From a virus, in the IMG/VR virus record IMGVR_UViG_3300030331_006142, positions 62,001 through 126,000 of that record: 64,000 bases of DNA; one strand, 5' to 3'. The notes under the pieces were generated by a model. That model made no database searches. It saw nothing but the letters and a program-made list of their open reading frames with translations, and was not told the DNA's origin. This document shows positions 6,982-13,261 of the stretch, piece by piece (positions within the stretch are counted from its first letter, which is position 1; each line of letters opens with the position of its first letter). The translations under genes and the position numbers were made by a program.

Positions 6982-7015
6982 TTATAATCCTTCTTAGGAG
7001 TTGAATAGTTATTAT

Positions 7016-7044
7016 ATAATATCAGAGAAAGTTCAAGAAGTCAA
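7016..7044 (-). promoter_or_regulatory. Sigma70-type promoter
   Basis: TTGACT, 17 bp, TATTAT, upstream of 6388-6981. Confidence 0.75.
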
Positions 7045-7050
7045 GCGAAA

Positions 7051-7269
7051 TTAATCAAAATGCTTTAGCCACTTTGCTCTGACCCAGCGGTCGTCGCCGT
7101 TGATAAAGCGAACCATGCAATGGTATTCATCAATATGCCAGAGACACTGTTCAGTGCTGGTGACATAATTGTTTATTAATTCTGCTTTGACGACAATTCC
7201 TGCTGTTTGTTTTTGGTCTTTTTCCAGGGGACAATAAACTAAGTCCCCAATGTCAAACTTCTGCCTCAT
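7051..7269 (-). CDS. SH3/KOW-like mini-protein (FDIGDLV), 72 aa
   Basis: MRQKFDIGDLVYCPLEKDQK, then AGIVVKAELINN, YHCMVRFINGDDRWVRAKWL. The same strand order as the array but a different C-terminus (KHFD), and its own promoter rather than an overlap. A solo member of the family. Confidence 0.7.
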   Translation of the reverse strand: MRQKFDIGDLVYCPLEKDQKQTAGIVVKAELINNYVTSTEQCLWHIDEYHCMVRFINGDDRWVRAKWLKHFD

Positions 7270-7276
7270 GTATTAT

Positions 7277-7305
7277 CTTATACCACATGAGGCAAAAAAA
7301 ATCAA
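7277..7305 (-). promoter_or_regulatory. Sigma70-type promoter
   Basis: TTGATT, 17 bp, TATAAG, close before 7051-7269; only a short leader. Weaker match than its neighbours. Confidence 0.6.
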
Positions 7306-7341
7306 ATCTTTTTGAAAGAAATTTTCCTTGTCTGTCAGTTA

Positions 7342-7542
7342 TCATTGCGGGTTGACCGGGCGCAGCTCGGCTAACTGATACCAATCTCTTTGGGAAGTTG
7401 TATGGTTTAGCCATCTGACCCTGTAACCGTATGTGGTCGGGTGGCCAAGGTGGTCTGCCAGGTCAATATTTAGCAGAACTCCAAGCAGAACAGAGCTGTT
7501 GGTAGCTTTGCAGTAGAATCTCACCAAATCTCCAACCTTCAC
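7342..7542 (-). CDS. SH3/KOW-like mini-protein (MKVGDLV family), 66 aa
   Basis: GTG start; MKVGDLVRFYCKATNSSVLL, GVLLNIDLADH, YGYRVRWLNHTT, then QLAELRPVNPQ. Overlaps the preceding family member by 4 nt. Last gene of the operon begun at the 8830-8858 promoter. Confidence 0.75.
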   Translation of the reverse strand: MKVGDLVRFYCKATNSSVLLGVLLNIDLADHLGHPTTYGYRVRWLNHTTSQRDWYQLAELRPVNPQ

Positions 7543-7763
7543 TGTTGCCTCTTTCGCCGGGCGTAAGCCAGTTCTCTTCGTGAGTGATTATCGTTGGGAG
7601 TAAGACCGTTCTGGGGCTTTGACCACCTAACCTGATAGGGGTACATACCTTTGTGGATAGCTATAACTAAGCCTAGCTGGCTTGCATCCCGCAATGTAAT
7701 TCTTTTATTGTAATTGCGCAGCTTTCCATAAGCTGAGAGCTTAACCAGGTCGCCCACCTTCAT
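7539..7763 (-). CDS. SH3/KOW-like mini-protein (MKVGDLV family), 74 aa
   Basis: I choose the ATG at 7763, one base after the upstream TGA and behind GGGAAG, over longer in-frame starts. MKVGDLVKLSAYGKLRNYNK, LGLVIAIHKGMYPYQVRWSK, then a basic end (RRELAYARRKRQQ) similar to that of 1104-1358. Confidence 0.75.
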   Translation of the reverse strand: MKVGDLVKLSAYGKLRNYNKRITLRDASQLGLVIAIHKGMYPYQVRWSKPQNGLTPNDNHSRRELAYARRKRQQ

Positions 7764-7764
7764 G

Positions 7765-8280
7765 TCACTTCCCATTGACAAGTTCAAAGTCTCGCTCCGG
7801 ATATCTAGAACGCCCGCGCCATCCAACTGTCTCATTTAGCCAACTTGAATTCTCTCCCCCTGAGAAATGTATCTCCAAATACTTTCCAGAGCAAGAGAGA
7901 ACAATCCCGACTGCATTGTCGTAGCCGCAGCGGATTGCGCGCTTATTGCTTTTCCCCCTAACCAGGGAGCCAACTGGGTATTTAGGCGGAGGTGACTTAA
8001 GTCTATCAATCAACTGAGTACCGTTACTCCAGAATGTTCCCGGAAAATAATCGGTATGAGGGTCGGACTCTTGGCCGACCGCTTTTGTGTGAAAGCTGCT
8101 AACAGATGGTGCGGAGTTTTCATCTTCCCAATCACTCGGCTCGACATACCATGACGCCACAGTATCTTCATAAATAAGCCACTCTTTTCGACGCTTTTTA
8201 TGAGGGTCGTCAGAAGTGATGGGTAGAACCTTAGTGCCAAGACGCTTAAAGAGTTTATTAAGAAATGATTTGTACTTCAT
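7765..8280 (-). CDS. Protein with C-terminal SH3/KOW-like domain, 171 aa
   Basis: The basic N-terminal half (MKYKSFLNKLFKRLGTKVL) is not recognised. From about residue 98 the array pattern appears: KYPVGSLVRGKSNKRAIRCG, AVGIVLSCSGKYLEIHFSGG, then PERDFELVNGK. This looks like a fusion of a unique domain to the mini-protein fold and supports that fold being a stand-alone domain. Start overlaps upstream stop (TAATG). Confidence 0.6.
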   Translation of the reverse strand: MKYKSFLNKLFKRLGTKVLPITSDDPHKKRRKEWLIYEDTVASWYVEPSDWEDENSAPSVSSFHTKAVGQESDPHTDYFPGTFWSNGTQLIDRLKSPPPKYPVGSLVRGKSNKRAIRCGYDNAVGIVLSCSGKYLEIHFSGGENSSWLNETVGWRGRSRYPERDFELVNGK

Positions 8281-8447
8281 TAGTGGACCTCATCGCTCAC
8301 AACGGGTTGGAACATCAACTTAACATCATTGAGCACTTCGGTTAGTACTTCAGCTTTCTCTGGGTTATCGTAGTTTTCGACAAATTTTACATTTAGTAAG
8401 GCAACCAGAGCTGCAACATTAACCGCTTCTTCTAGTGTATCATTCAT
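8280..8447 (-). CDS. Hypothetical protein, 55 aa
   Basis: MNDTLEEAVNVAALVALLNV and on; acidic, mostly helical, ending VVSDEVH. Sits between 8456-8716 and the 171-aa gene with tight spacing. Not recognised. Confidence 0.5.
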   Translation of the reverse strand: MNDTLEEAVNVAALVALLNVKFVENYDNPEKAEVLTEVLNDVKLMFQPVVSDEVH

Positions 8448-8455
8448 GTTCAACC

Positions 8456-8716
8456 TCAATCAACAATGTCTGCTGCAGTGCGAGCGCGGCCGACGTGCTG
8501 GCTTGTGGTCATAGACTGAAAGCCGTGACGGCCTCGTGCTGTGTAATCTCGAAGGACTTTTGCCCCCGTCTTTTCACAAGTGTCACCAATCAATAGGCTG
8601 TAGGAGAACAGCCGCTCTCCATCAGTAGTAAAACAGCCAGTGTGGTTAGATGCTGGTTTGCCTTCTGCCCAAAACTCTGGTACAAGATGGTTGCGAACTT
8701 TCAATACTTTAGTCAT
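8456..8716 (-). CDS. Hypothetical protein, 86 aa
   Basis: Start chosen at the ATG 8716, which overlaps the stop of the membrane micropeptide (ATGA) and has AAGGAC upstream. MTKVLKVRNHLVPEFWAEGK, then a conserved-looking segment ASNHTGCFTTDGERLFSYSL and GHGF-type loops. Not assigned to a family. Confidence 0.5.
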   Translation of the reverse strand: MTKVLKVRNHLVPEFWAEGKPASNHTGCFTTDGERLFSYSLLIGDTCEKTGAKVLRDYTARGRHGFQSMTTSQHVGRARTAADIVD

Positions 8717-8823
8717 TTTGTGTGTCCTTTCACGAACAATGGTGCGACATAGACAGCCGCGATTAAAGCGGCTCCAACCGCCATACAAACAATATCAAGA
8801 ATTTTCATTCTTACTTTTTTCAT
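8713..8823 (-). CDS. Single-span membrane micropeptide, 36 aa
   Basis: MKKVRMKILDIVCMAVGAAL then IAAVYVAPLFVKGHTK. Basic head, one span rich in Ala/Val, basic tail. First gene after the best promoter of the window. Function unknown. Confidence 0.6.
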   Translation of the reverse strand: MKKVRMKILDIVCMAVGAALIAAVYVAPLFVKGHTK

Positions 8824-8829
8824 AATACT

Positions 8830-8858
8830 ATTATACTATGATTCCATAATGATGTCAA
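8830..8858 (-). promoter_or_regulatory. Sigma70 promoter, exact consensus
   Basis: TTGACA, 17 bp, TATAAT: a perfect match to the Escherichia coli consensus, placed inside the end of the MutH-like gene and driving the 8823-7342 operon. Confidence 0.85.
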
Positions 8859-9493
8859 GTGTCTTTTTTTACAATTTCTTTTCCGAACGATGCACGTAGA
8901 AAGAACGCCATGTACTTATTTTTGAGCTGGGTACCCTTATAAAGTAAGGGAGTGTAAGTTCCATCTGATTTTTTACTAGCCTTGGTGCGAATCTGAAGTA
9001 ATCCATTAGGACCATTGATTGTGTGCAATAGCTCTCGCGATGAGTGGGCGCGCCTGATTTGTGAAGAAATATAATTATAATCTTCTTTGAGCTTTTCATA
9101 GCATTCAGGTGAATTCACTTGGTTAATGGTCTTGGACTTGATGAAGGTGCCGTCTTTCTTGTCAAAACCAGCAAATATTGTTTGCTTTAGTTTTTGGAAT
9201 ACTTTGCTGTCTTTAAACGAAGTCGGATTGTCGACAATATCCGGCAAACAATGACCCAGAGAAGTGATTGCAATAGATTCACCCACTGTAAAAGTCTTCA
9301 ACTCTCCATCGGTCATGTCCGTCAAATCAGAACCGTTTTTAATACCCAGTGCGGACTCTAGGATTTGTCCTCTTTCGCCCTTGTTGGCACCAGGCTTAGG
9401 AAGTTGGTCGAAATCGAATGTGTTCAGCATACCCTCAACTTGAGCAGTTGATAGCTTTGCGGAGTCGATAATATTATTTGCGCTGCTTGTCAT
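8855..9493 (-). CDS. MutH/Sau3AI-family DNA endonuclease
   Basis: 212 aa. The block GERGQILESALG (E46) followed by SDLTDMTDGELKT (D56/D59, E64, K66) matches the catalytic Glu...Asp...Glu-x-Lys arrangement of MutH and Sau3AI, metal-dependent nucleases that recognise GATC. Start at ATG 9493 behind GAGAG; it overlaps the upstream 53-aa gene by 20 nt. There is no MutS or MutL in the window, so a repair role is not supported locally. The near-total absence of GATC from this DNA fits a nuclease that attacks host DNA while sparing the phage. Specificity is inferred from the family, not shown. Confidence 0.75.
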   Translation of the reverse strand: MTSSANNIIDSAKLSTAQVEGMLNTFDFDQLPKPGANKGERGQILESALGIKNGSDLTDMTDGELKTFTVGESIAITSLGHCLPDIVDNPTSFKDSKVFQKLKQTIFAGFDKKDGTFIKSKTINQVNSPECYEKLKEDYNYISSQIRRAHSSRELLHTINGPNGLLQIRTKASKKSDGTYTPLLYKGTQLKNKYMAFFLRASFGKEIVKKDT

Positions 9494-9635
9494 TCTTGAT
9501 TCTCTCAATCTCTTCCATGACCCTCACTCTATCATCGCTTGGTAGAGATGTCAAGATTTTTGTTGTCTCCGGTTTTGGAAACTCTACTAAATGACGAGCA
9601 ATACGTCGAATGTGTGCAATTGACCTAATTTCCAT
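9474..9635 (-). CDS. Hypothetical protein, 53 aa
   Basis: MEIRSIAHIRRIARHLVEFP and on; basic, helical, ends in an EEIERIKNDKQRK helix. GGAGG 6 nt before the ATG. It overlaps the start of the MutH-like gene and is co-transcribed with it, so it could modulate the nuclease; that is inference from position only. Confidence 0.5.
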   Translation of the reverse strand: MEIRSIAHIRRIARHLVEFPKPETTKILTSLPSDDRVRVMEEIERIKNDKQRK

Positions 9636-9636
9636 G

Positions 9637-9747
9637 TTAGCCTCCAATTAAAGTTGTCACAAACTGCTTAATGCCGGTGATGCCGATAAAATCTCCGGCC
9701 AAAAATAATGCAACAACAAAAAATAATTTACCAATAAAATCAAACAT
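9637..9747 (-). CDS. Single-span membrane micropeptide, 36 aa
   Basis: MFDFIGKLFFVVALFLAGDF then IGITGIKQFVTTLIGG. A hydrophobic N-terminal span and a short amphipathic end. Overlaps the upstream stop; the downstream gene's SD lies in its last codons. Confidence 0.55.
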   Translation of the reverse strand: MFDFIGKLFFVVALFLAGDFIGITGIKQFVTTLIGG

Positions 9748-9913
9748 TTACAATACCGTACCTTCTTATTGAATCAATCTTCCAATCGCTACCAAAGTGC
9801 AGTCGGCGAATGTATGCCCAAGATGCAACTTCCGCAAAGGACTGCCTAGCAACGGTTTCAGTAACAATCTCAGCCGTGTCTGGATTTAAGAACTCTATAA
9901 TGTATGCGTCCAT
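9740..9913 (-). CDS. Hypothetical protein, 57 aa
   Basis: MDAYIIEFLNPDTAEIVTET, VARQSFAEVASWAYIRRLHF, ending RRYGIVNV. Soluble alpha/beta. Its ATG lies in the stop of 9913-10167 (TAATG). Not recognised. Confidence 0.5.
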   Translation of the reverse strand: MDAYIIEFLNPDTAEIVTETVARQSFAEVASWAYIRRLHFGSDWKIDSIRRYGIVNV

Positions 9914-10167
9914 TAGTGATGACCAGGATACATGGTCTGCATCGCATGGTAGCAGTCTGCCGCATCGACTCGGCTTGGGTTTCTCTTTGTGTTGTCAACC
10001 AATCTAAGATTAGCATATACTTTCTTGTTCTTAATATCCAAATCTAGACCCACCACTCGCCCAATATATGAGTAGCCCGACATCCTTACTCTAACCCTGT
10101 CACCCGCCTTGATTTTATTAGGGTTCCATTGGTCAAACAATTTTTCAATGTCTCTGTTTGATACCAT
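9913..10167 (-). CDS. SH3/KOW-like protein (KAGDRV), 84 aa
   Basis: A short helical N-terminus (MVSNRDIEKLFDQW), then IKAGDRVRVRMSGYSYIGRV, VYANLRLVDNTKR and a helical tail. Of the family this one most resembles a KOW motif. First gene of the operon ending with the MutH-like nuclease. Confidence 0.65.
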   Translation of the reverse strand: MVSNRDIEKLFDQWNPNKIKAGDRVRVRMSGYSYIGRVVGLDLDIKNKKVYANLRLVDNTKRNPSRVDAADCYHAMQTMYPGHH

Positions 10168-10194
10168 TTTTTAACCTTTCATAGTTACATTATT

Positions 10195-10223
10195 ATTATA
10201 CATTACCTCGACTAAAAAGTCAA
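10195..10223 (-). promoter_or_regulatory. Sigma70-type promoter
   Basis: TTGACT, 17 bp, TATAAT, just after the tRNA-Leu gene; drives the KOW-like/MutH operon. Confidence 0.8.
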
Positions 10224-10232
10224 GAAAAAAAG

Positions 10233-10314
10233 TAGCTAGGGCGGGACTCGAACCCGCATACCCGGAGGCGGCAGATTTTAAGTCTGCTGTGTATACCAAT
10301 TCCACCACCTAGCC
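10233..10314 (-). tRNA. tRNA-Leu (anticodon TAA)
   Basis: Acceptor arms GGCTAGG/CCTAGCT pair (one G-T); anticodon stem-loop GCAGA-CTTAAAA-TCTGC; long variable arm typical of leucine; T-arm GCGGG-TTCGAGT-CCCGC. No encoded CCA. Confidence 0.92.
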
Positions 10315-10318
10315 ATGT

Positions 10319-10395
<77 letters not shown>

Positions 10396-10404
10396 ATATA
10401 ATTA

Positions 10405-10476
10405 GGCGTGTGGTGAGAATCGAACTCACATCATCAGCTTGGAAGGCTGAGGTAATGGCCGTTATACGACACACGC
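10405..10476 (-). tRNA. tRNA-Gly (anticodon TCC)
   Basis: Acceptor GCGTGTG/CACACGC, anticodon stem-loop TCAGC-CTTCCAA-GCTGA, T-arm GTGAG-TTCGATT-CTCAC. No encoded CCA. Confidence 0.9.
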
Positions 10477-10483
10477 GTGATTG

Positions 10484-10556
10484 TGGAGCATCTGGGACTC
10501 GAACCCAGAACCAGCGGATTAAAAGTCCGATGCGCTGCCAATTGCGCCAATGCTCC
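10484..10556 (-). tRNA. tRNA-Lys (anticodon TTT)
   Basis: Acceptor GGAGCAT/ATGCTCC, anticodon stem-loop with CTTTTAA loop, T-arm CTGGG-TTCGAGT-CCCAG. First tRNA of the four-gene cluster, starting directly after the stop of the 50-aa gene. Confidence 0.92.
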
Positions 10557-10709
10557 TCATGCCCTAATTATTCTCCCAAACTTAATCTTCGAGCCATGCA
10601 ACTCCAAGAGCGTCTTCTTCTTTTTCTCACAAATCTTTTTCGTTGCATAAATATGCTCCTTTGGTTCTTTGCCGATTCGATACTCTAAATGATAAATCGC
10701 TGTACTCAT
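10557..10709 (-). CDS. Hypothetical basic protein, 50 aa
   Basis: MSTAIYHLEYRIGKEPKEHI, YATKKICEKKKKTLLELHGS, ending KFGRIIRA; very lysine-rich. The ATG overlaps the stop of the upstream SH3-like gene (ATGA), and its own stop abuts the tRNA-Lys 5' end, so it shares a transcript with the tRNAs. Not recognised. Confidence 0.5.
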   Translation of the reverse strand: MSTAIYHLEYRIGKEPKEHIYATKKICEKKKKTLLELHGSKIKFGRIIRA

Positions 10710-10915
10710 ACTGATTTCTCTACTTTTCTCAAGGAATGGCCGCCAGTCCAGAAGACACCATAGTCGTCTGCCCAGCGGACCCTATAAGTTGGTTCTGACA
10801 CGGCGCCATCGACGCCCCAGCGCTCCTGAATATCGATGATGATACCAACCCGGAGATAGTGGGGGCTGTCCTCGATAAGCCCATCTCGCTTCATTACTAA
10901 ATCACCGACTTTCAC
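10706..10915 (-). CDS. SH3/KOW-like mini-protein (MKVGDLV family), 69 aa
   Basis: GTG start; MKVGDLVMKRDGLIEDSPHY, LRVGIIIDIQERWG, EPTYRVRWADDYGVFWTGGH, then SLRKVEKSV. Last gene of the six-gene overlapping array 11811-10706. Confidence 0.8.
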   Translation of the reverse strand: MKVGDLVMKRDGLIEDSPHYLRVGIIIDIQERWGVDGAVSEPTYRVRWADDYGVFWTGGHSLRKVEKSV

Positions 10916-10926
10916 TGATTAGCTCC
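10897..10926 (-). repeat. Array junction repeat
   Basis: SD (GGAGC), GTG start and MKVGDLV of 10706-10915 combined with LISESR-stop of 10902-11075. Confidence 0.85.
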
Positions 10927-11075
10927 AATTCTCTTTTGTGCAAGAAAACAATTGTGCCAGAATTCAACAATACATCGTAATACATACCATCTCCACTCAA
11001 CATACTGTAGACTAATCCATATTTGTTGCCATGATATATCTTCGGTAGAATCCTGACTAAATCACCGACTTTCAC
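10902..11075 (-). CDS. SH3/KOW-like mini-protein (MKVGDLV family), 57 aa
   Basis: GTG at 11075; MKVGDLVRILPKIYHGNKYG, LVYSMLSGDGMYYDVLLNSG, then HKRELELISESR. 14-nt overlaps on both sides. The shortest clean version of the family core, useful for defining its minimum fold. Confidence 0.75.
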   Translation of the reverse strand: MKVGDLVRILPKIYHGNKYGLVYSMLSGDGMYYDVLLNSGTIVFLHKRELELISESR

Positions 11076-11085
11076 TTATAACTCC
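11057..11085 (-). repeat. Array junction repeat
   Basis: Minus strand GGAGTTATAAGTGAAAGTCG and onward: SD, GTG, MKVGDLV of 10902-11075; the preceding gene ends VISESR. Confidence 0.85.
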
Positions 11086-11265
11086 TATGCTTGGATGTCC
11101 TTGACTGAACCACCCATTACCATCTCCAGTTTGCCACACAATGAAAACCTGGTCTCCATCCGGATGGGTTATAATCTTCTGGACAAGCCCAAAGTCCACC
11201 TTAACATGGTTTTCTCCCAAATATTTATACTCAGCGTACCACTGAACCAAATCACCGACTTTCAC
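11062..11265 (-). CDS. SH3/KOW-like mini-protein (MKVGDLV family), 67 aa
   Basis: GTG start; MKVGDLVQWYAEYKYLGENH, VDFGLVQKIITHPDGDQVFI, VWQTGDGNGWFSQ, end GVISESR. 14-nt overlaps on both sides. Confidence 0.8.
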   Translation of the reverse strand: MKVGDLVQWYAEYKYLGENHVKVDFGLVQKIITHPDGDQVFIVWQTGDGNGWFSQGHPSIGVISESR

Positions 11266-11275
11266 TGATAACCTT
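11246..11275 (-). repeat. Array junction repeat
   Basis: AAGG in place of GGAGG, then the shared GTG and MKVGDLV codons; the upstream gene ends KVISESR. Confidence 0.8.
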
Positions 11276-11440
11276 CAGTGCTTTGTAACTCCACAATCTT
11301 TTGCCCTGCGCGGTGATGACGTGAACGTCAGGATTCAAGAACGCACTCTCATCATAACTCGGGCACTTACCAGCATAACCTAGGCCGGTCACGATTCCTG
11401 TGTGGCCTTGCCCATTTCTAACTAAATCACCGACCTTCAC
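11252..11440 (-). CDS. SH3/KOW-like mini-protein (MKVGDLV family), 62 aa
   Basis: GTG start; MKVGDLVRNGQGHTGIVTGL, then FLNPDVHVITAQGKRLWSYK and ALKVISESR. 14-nt overlaps on both sides. Confidence 0.8.
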   Translation of the reverse strand: MKVGDLVRNGQGHTGIVTGLGYAGKCPSYDESAFLNPDVHVITAQGKRLWSYKALKVISESR

Positions 11441-11451
11441 TTATAACCTCC
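11421..11451 (-). repeat. Array junction repeat
   Basis: GGAGGTTATAAGTGAAGGTC and onward: GTG and MKVGDLV of 11252-11440, with EVISEGR-stop of 11427-11624. Confidence 0.85.
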
Positions 11452-11624
11452 AAGTCCTCGACCCAGTCCCAATCTCTTTGAATCCCGCATGTCCTGCGCT
11501 TTGGTGGCCACAGTACACGAACTCTATCACCAGATGGAATCCTTAAAAACTCTACAGCACATCCAACTAGGCCCTGCAAGCCAGTGTGGTAACTCCTGTA
11601 TTTGACCAAATCACCGACCTTCAC
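11427..11624 (-). CDS. SH3/KOW-like mini-protein (MKVGDLV family), 65 aa
   Basis: GTG start; MKVGDLVKYRSYHTGLQGLV, GCAVEFLRIPSGDRVRVLWP, ending DWVEDLEVISEGR. The R-V-L-W strand followed by a polar loop and D-L-E-V-I is the clearest statement of the family C-terminus. Confidence 0.8.
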   Translation of the reverse strand: MKVGDLVKYRSYHTGLQGLVGCAVEFLRIPSGDRVRVLWPPKRRTCGIQRDWDWVEDLEVISEGR

Positions 11625-11635
11625 TTATCACCTCC
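11605..11635 (-). repeat. Array junction repeat
   Basis: GGAGGTGATAAGTGAAGGTC and onward: GTG and MKVGDLV of 11427-11624, with EVISEGR-stop of 11611-11811. Confidence 0.85.
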
Positions 11636-11811
11636 ATCTCTAAATCTCCCCAATCAAAGGATTCTTGTGTATAAGTCTCAACATCTCCGTCGCAGAAGAG
11701 CATTGTCCATTCAAGTCGGCCAGGATACGATGGTGGGTGGTCAGAATCTATCACGAGGGCGTAGTAAACACCTTCTGCGAAGCCTAGTTTTACTAAATCA
11801 CCGACTTTCAT
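11611..11811 (-). CDS. SH3/KOW-like mini-protein (MKVGDLV family), 66 aa
   Basis: First gene of the six-member array; ATG at 11811 behind AGGAGAA, preferred over a start further upstream that would run towards the tRNA-Arg. MKVGDLVKLGFAEGVYYALV, RLEWTMLFCDGDVE, ending LEMEVISEGR. Confidence 0.8.
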   Translation of the reverse strand: MKVGDLVKLGFAEGVYYALVIDSDHPPSYPGRLEWTMLFCDGDVETYTQESFDWGDLEMEVISEGR

Positions 11812-11823
11812 TTGTCTTCTCCT
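11793..11823 (-). repeat. Array junction repeat, first copy
   Basis: AGGAGA, spacer, ATG and the MKVGDLV codons; here no gene ends in the repeat, since a tRNA-Arg lies upstream. It marks the head of the array. Confidence 0.75.
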
Positions 11824-11832
11824 GAAGCGTAG

Positions 11833-11896
<64 letters not shown>

Positions 11897-11906
<10 letters not shown>

Positions 11907-12004
11907 TTATTAGGCTCATACTTTACATTAACATAGATAAACAAAATACCTGAGCCGATTATTGAGAAAAGCAAGAACAAGTCTCCAATCATTTCAATAT
12001 TCAT
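11897..12004 (-). CDS. Single-span membrane micropeptide, 35 aa
   Basis: MNIEMIGDLFLLFSIIGSGI, LFIYVNVKYEPNKPR. The TAG stop lies within the 5' strand of tRNA-Arg (10-nt overlap). The ATG overlaps the stop of 12001-12192. Weak SD; coupling likely. Confidence 0.55.
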
Positions 12005-12192
12005 TGTACCACCTTGGTAAGCATATGTCTAGGAAAATCTTGAACTTTTGCATGCTCATCCCATGTAATATATATTCTGAACCAGTCTTCGTCGATTTGA
12101 GAGAAGACGACGCCCTTAGTTTGGTTAGGGAGTGGCTTGATTTGTTTGCTAGACACAACGTAAACCAAATCTCCAACTTTTACAGGCGACAT
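12001..12192 (-). CDS. SH3/KOW-like mini-protein (PVKVGDLV), 63 aa
   Basis: ATG at 12192 overlaps the upstream TGA and has AGGAGA about 9 nt before it. MSPVKVGDLVYVVSSKQIKP, GVVFSQIDEDWFRIYITWDE, ending RHMLTKVVQ. Family core with a diverged C-terminus. Confidence 0.75.
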   Translation of the reverse strand: MSPVKVGDLVYVVSSKQIKPLPNQTKGVVFSQIDEDWFRIYITWDEHAKVQDFPRHMLTKVVQ

Positions 12193-12581
12193 CAACACCA
12201 GTCTCCTATATCTGAAAAAATATCAACACTATTCTTCTTTTCTTGCCTTTCTCTGTGTCTTTTTAGGTTTTCATTTTTTACTTTTTCTTTCTCCTCTTCA
12301 TGAAGGTCCAGAATAGCGGCGCTGTGAGTAATCATATAGCTTGAATCACCGCCCTGATACACTCTTAGTTTCTCTCCCGTAGAGAGAGTTAGTGTCGGGT
12401 CTCTATCTTTTATATATTTGTTAGTCACCACGTCCCACGGATACACCATCTTCTCCACTGTTCTCATCGAACCGCCAGAAACCTGAATGTATGGCACCTT
12501 AAATTTTCCAAAATTATTCGCGTGCAAAAAAACGCGCGTGCCGTCAACCAGAAAGGAAATAGATTTTATTTTATTTTGCAC
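12192..12581 (-). CDS. Hypothetical protein, 129 aa
   Basis: The N-terminal two thirds look like beta-strands (SISFLVDGTRVFLHANNFGK); the last third is a highly charged helix (DLHEEEKEKVKNENLKRHRE). Followed by an SH3-like gene with a 3-nt overlap. Not recognised. Confidence 0.55.
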   Translation of the reverse strand: MQNKIKSISFLVDGTRVFLHANNFGKFKVPYIQVSGGSMRTVEKMVYPWDVVTNKYIKDRDPTLTLSTGEKLRVYQGGDSSYMITHSAAILDLHEEEKEKVKNENLKRHRERQEKKNSVDIFSDIGDWC

Positions 12582-13261
12582 TTTTTTGCCCTCTTTAGGT
12601 CAGACTCATGAGCGTAGATGGGAGCCACCTCTCCTGTAAGTAGTACCTGATACATTCTGGAACCCCTAGCTGCGCGAGTTACTGGTCTTGCATCTGTCTT
12701 AATAACAAAGCCTACCTTGTCAACCATCTTACGACGGACAGACCTGTTGGGATATGAGAAGCCATCATCAGATACATTAGCAATGTCAATCTTGTTGGTT
12801 GCTCTGATTTGCACGGTATCTCCAACATTGAATTTTAACTCTTCTTCATAGTTCTTCAGGACTTTCAAGGAATACTTATTGTTGGTAAACTTTAAGAAAT
12901 CCGATTCGACAAAGAAGAAATTATCTTTGTCCGATAAGGCTTCATCAACAAGAGGTCTATAATAGGGCGGATTGGCTTTGTAGTAGTATGCAACTTTTAG
13001 ACAAAGGTCTCTGTGATAATCTGACCAACATTCTTTCCAGTATTGCTTCTCTGCTATAACCACATCAGTATACTTTGCTTCGATTTTGTCTATTGTCCTG
13101 ATTTGGCTTTCCGAAAGATAATCTCGTTTTTTGCTTTGCTCAAGCACAGACTCAAGAAAGCCCTTTTCCCACATATCTTCTTGTGGTTCCGAGTTCTCAT
13201 ACACTCGGTCGAGTAAACATTCCAGTTGAAATGTGGTCGGAGTGTTCTTGGCCTGGTTCAT
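12566..13261 (-). CDS. Protein with C-terminal SH3/KOW-like domain, 231 aa
   Basis: The N-terminal 135 residues are charged and helical, with no family I know. From about 145: LKFNVGDTVQIRATNKIDIA, KVGFVIKTDARPV, MYQVLLTGEVAPIYAHESDL. This is the array fold with a longer loop. A second example of the domain fused to something else, after 7765-8280. Confidence 0.6.
   Translation of the reverse strand: MNQAKNTPTTFQLECLLDRVYENSEPQEDMWEKGFLESVLEQSKKRDYLSESQIRTIDKIEAKYTDVVIAEKQYWKECWSDYHRDLCLKVAYYYKANPPYYRPLVDEALSDKDNFFFVESDFLKFTNNKYSLKVLKNYEEELKFNVGDTVQIRATNKIDIANVSDDGFSYPNRSVRRKMVDKVGFVIKTDARPVTRAARGSRMYQVLLTGEVAPIYAHESDLKRAKKCKIK

Noticed and set aside
10897-11823. Regularly spaced direct repeats resembling a CRISPR array
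   Set aside because: The intervals are 155-190 bp and each encodes a full open frame; the repeat contains SD, start and stop signals. It is a gene array, not CRISPR.
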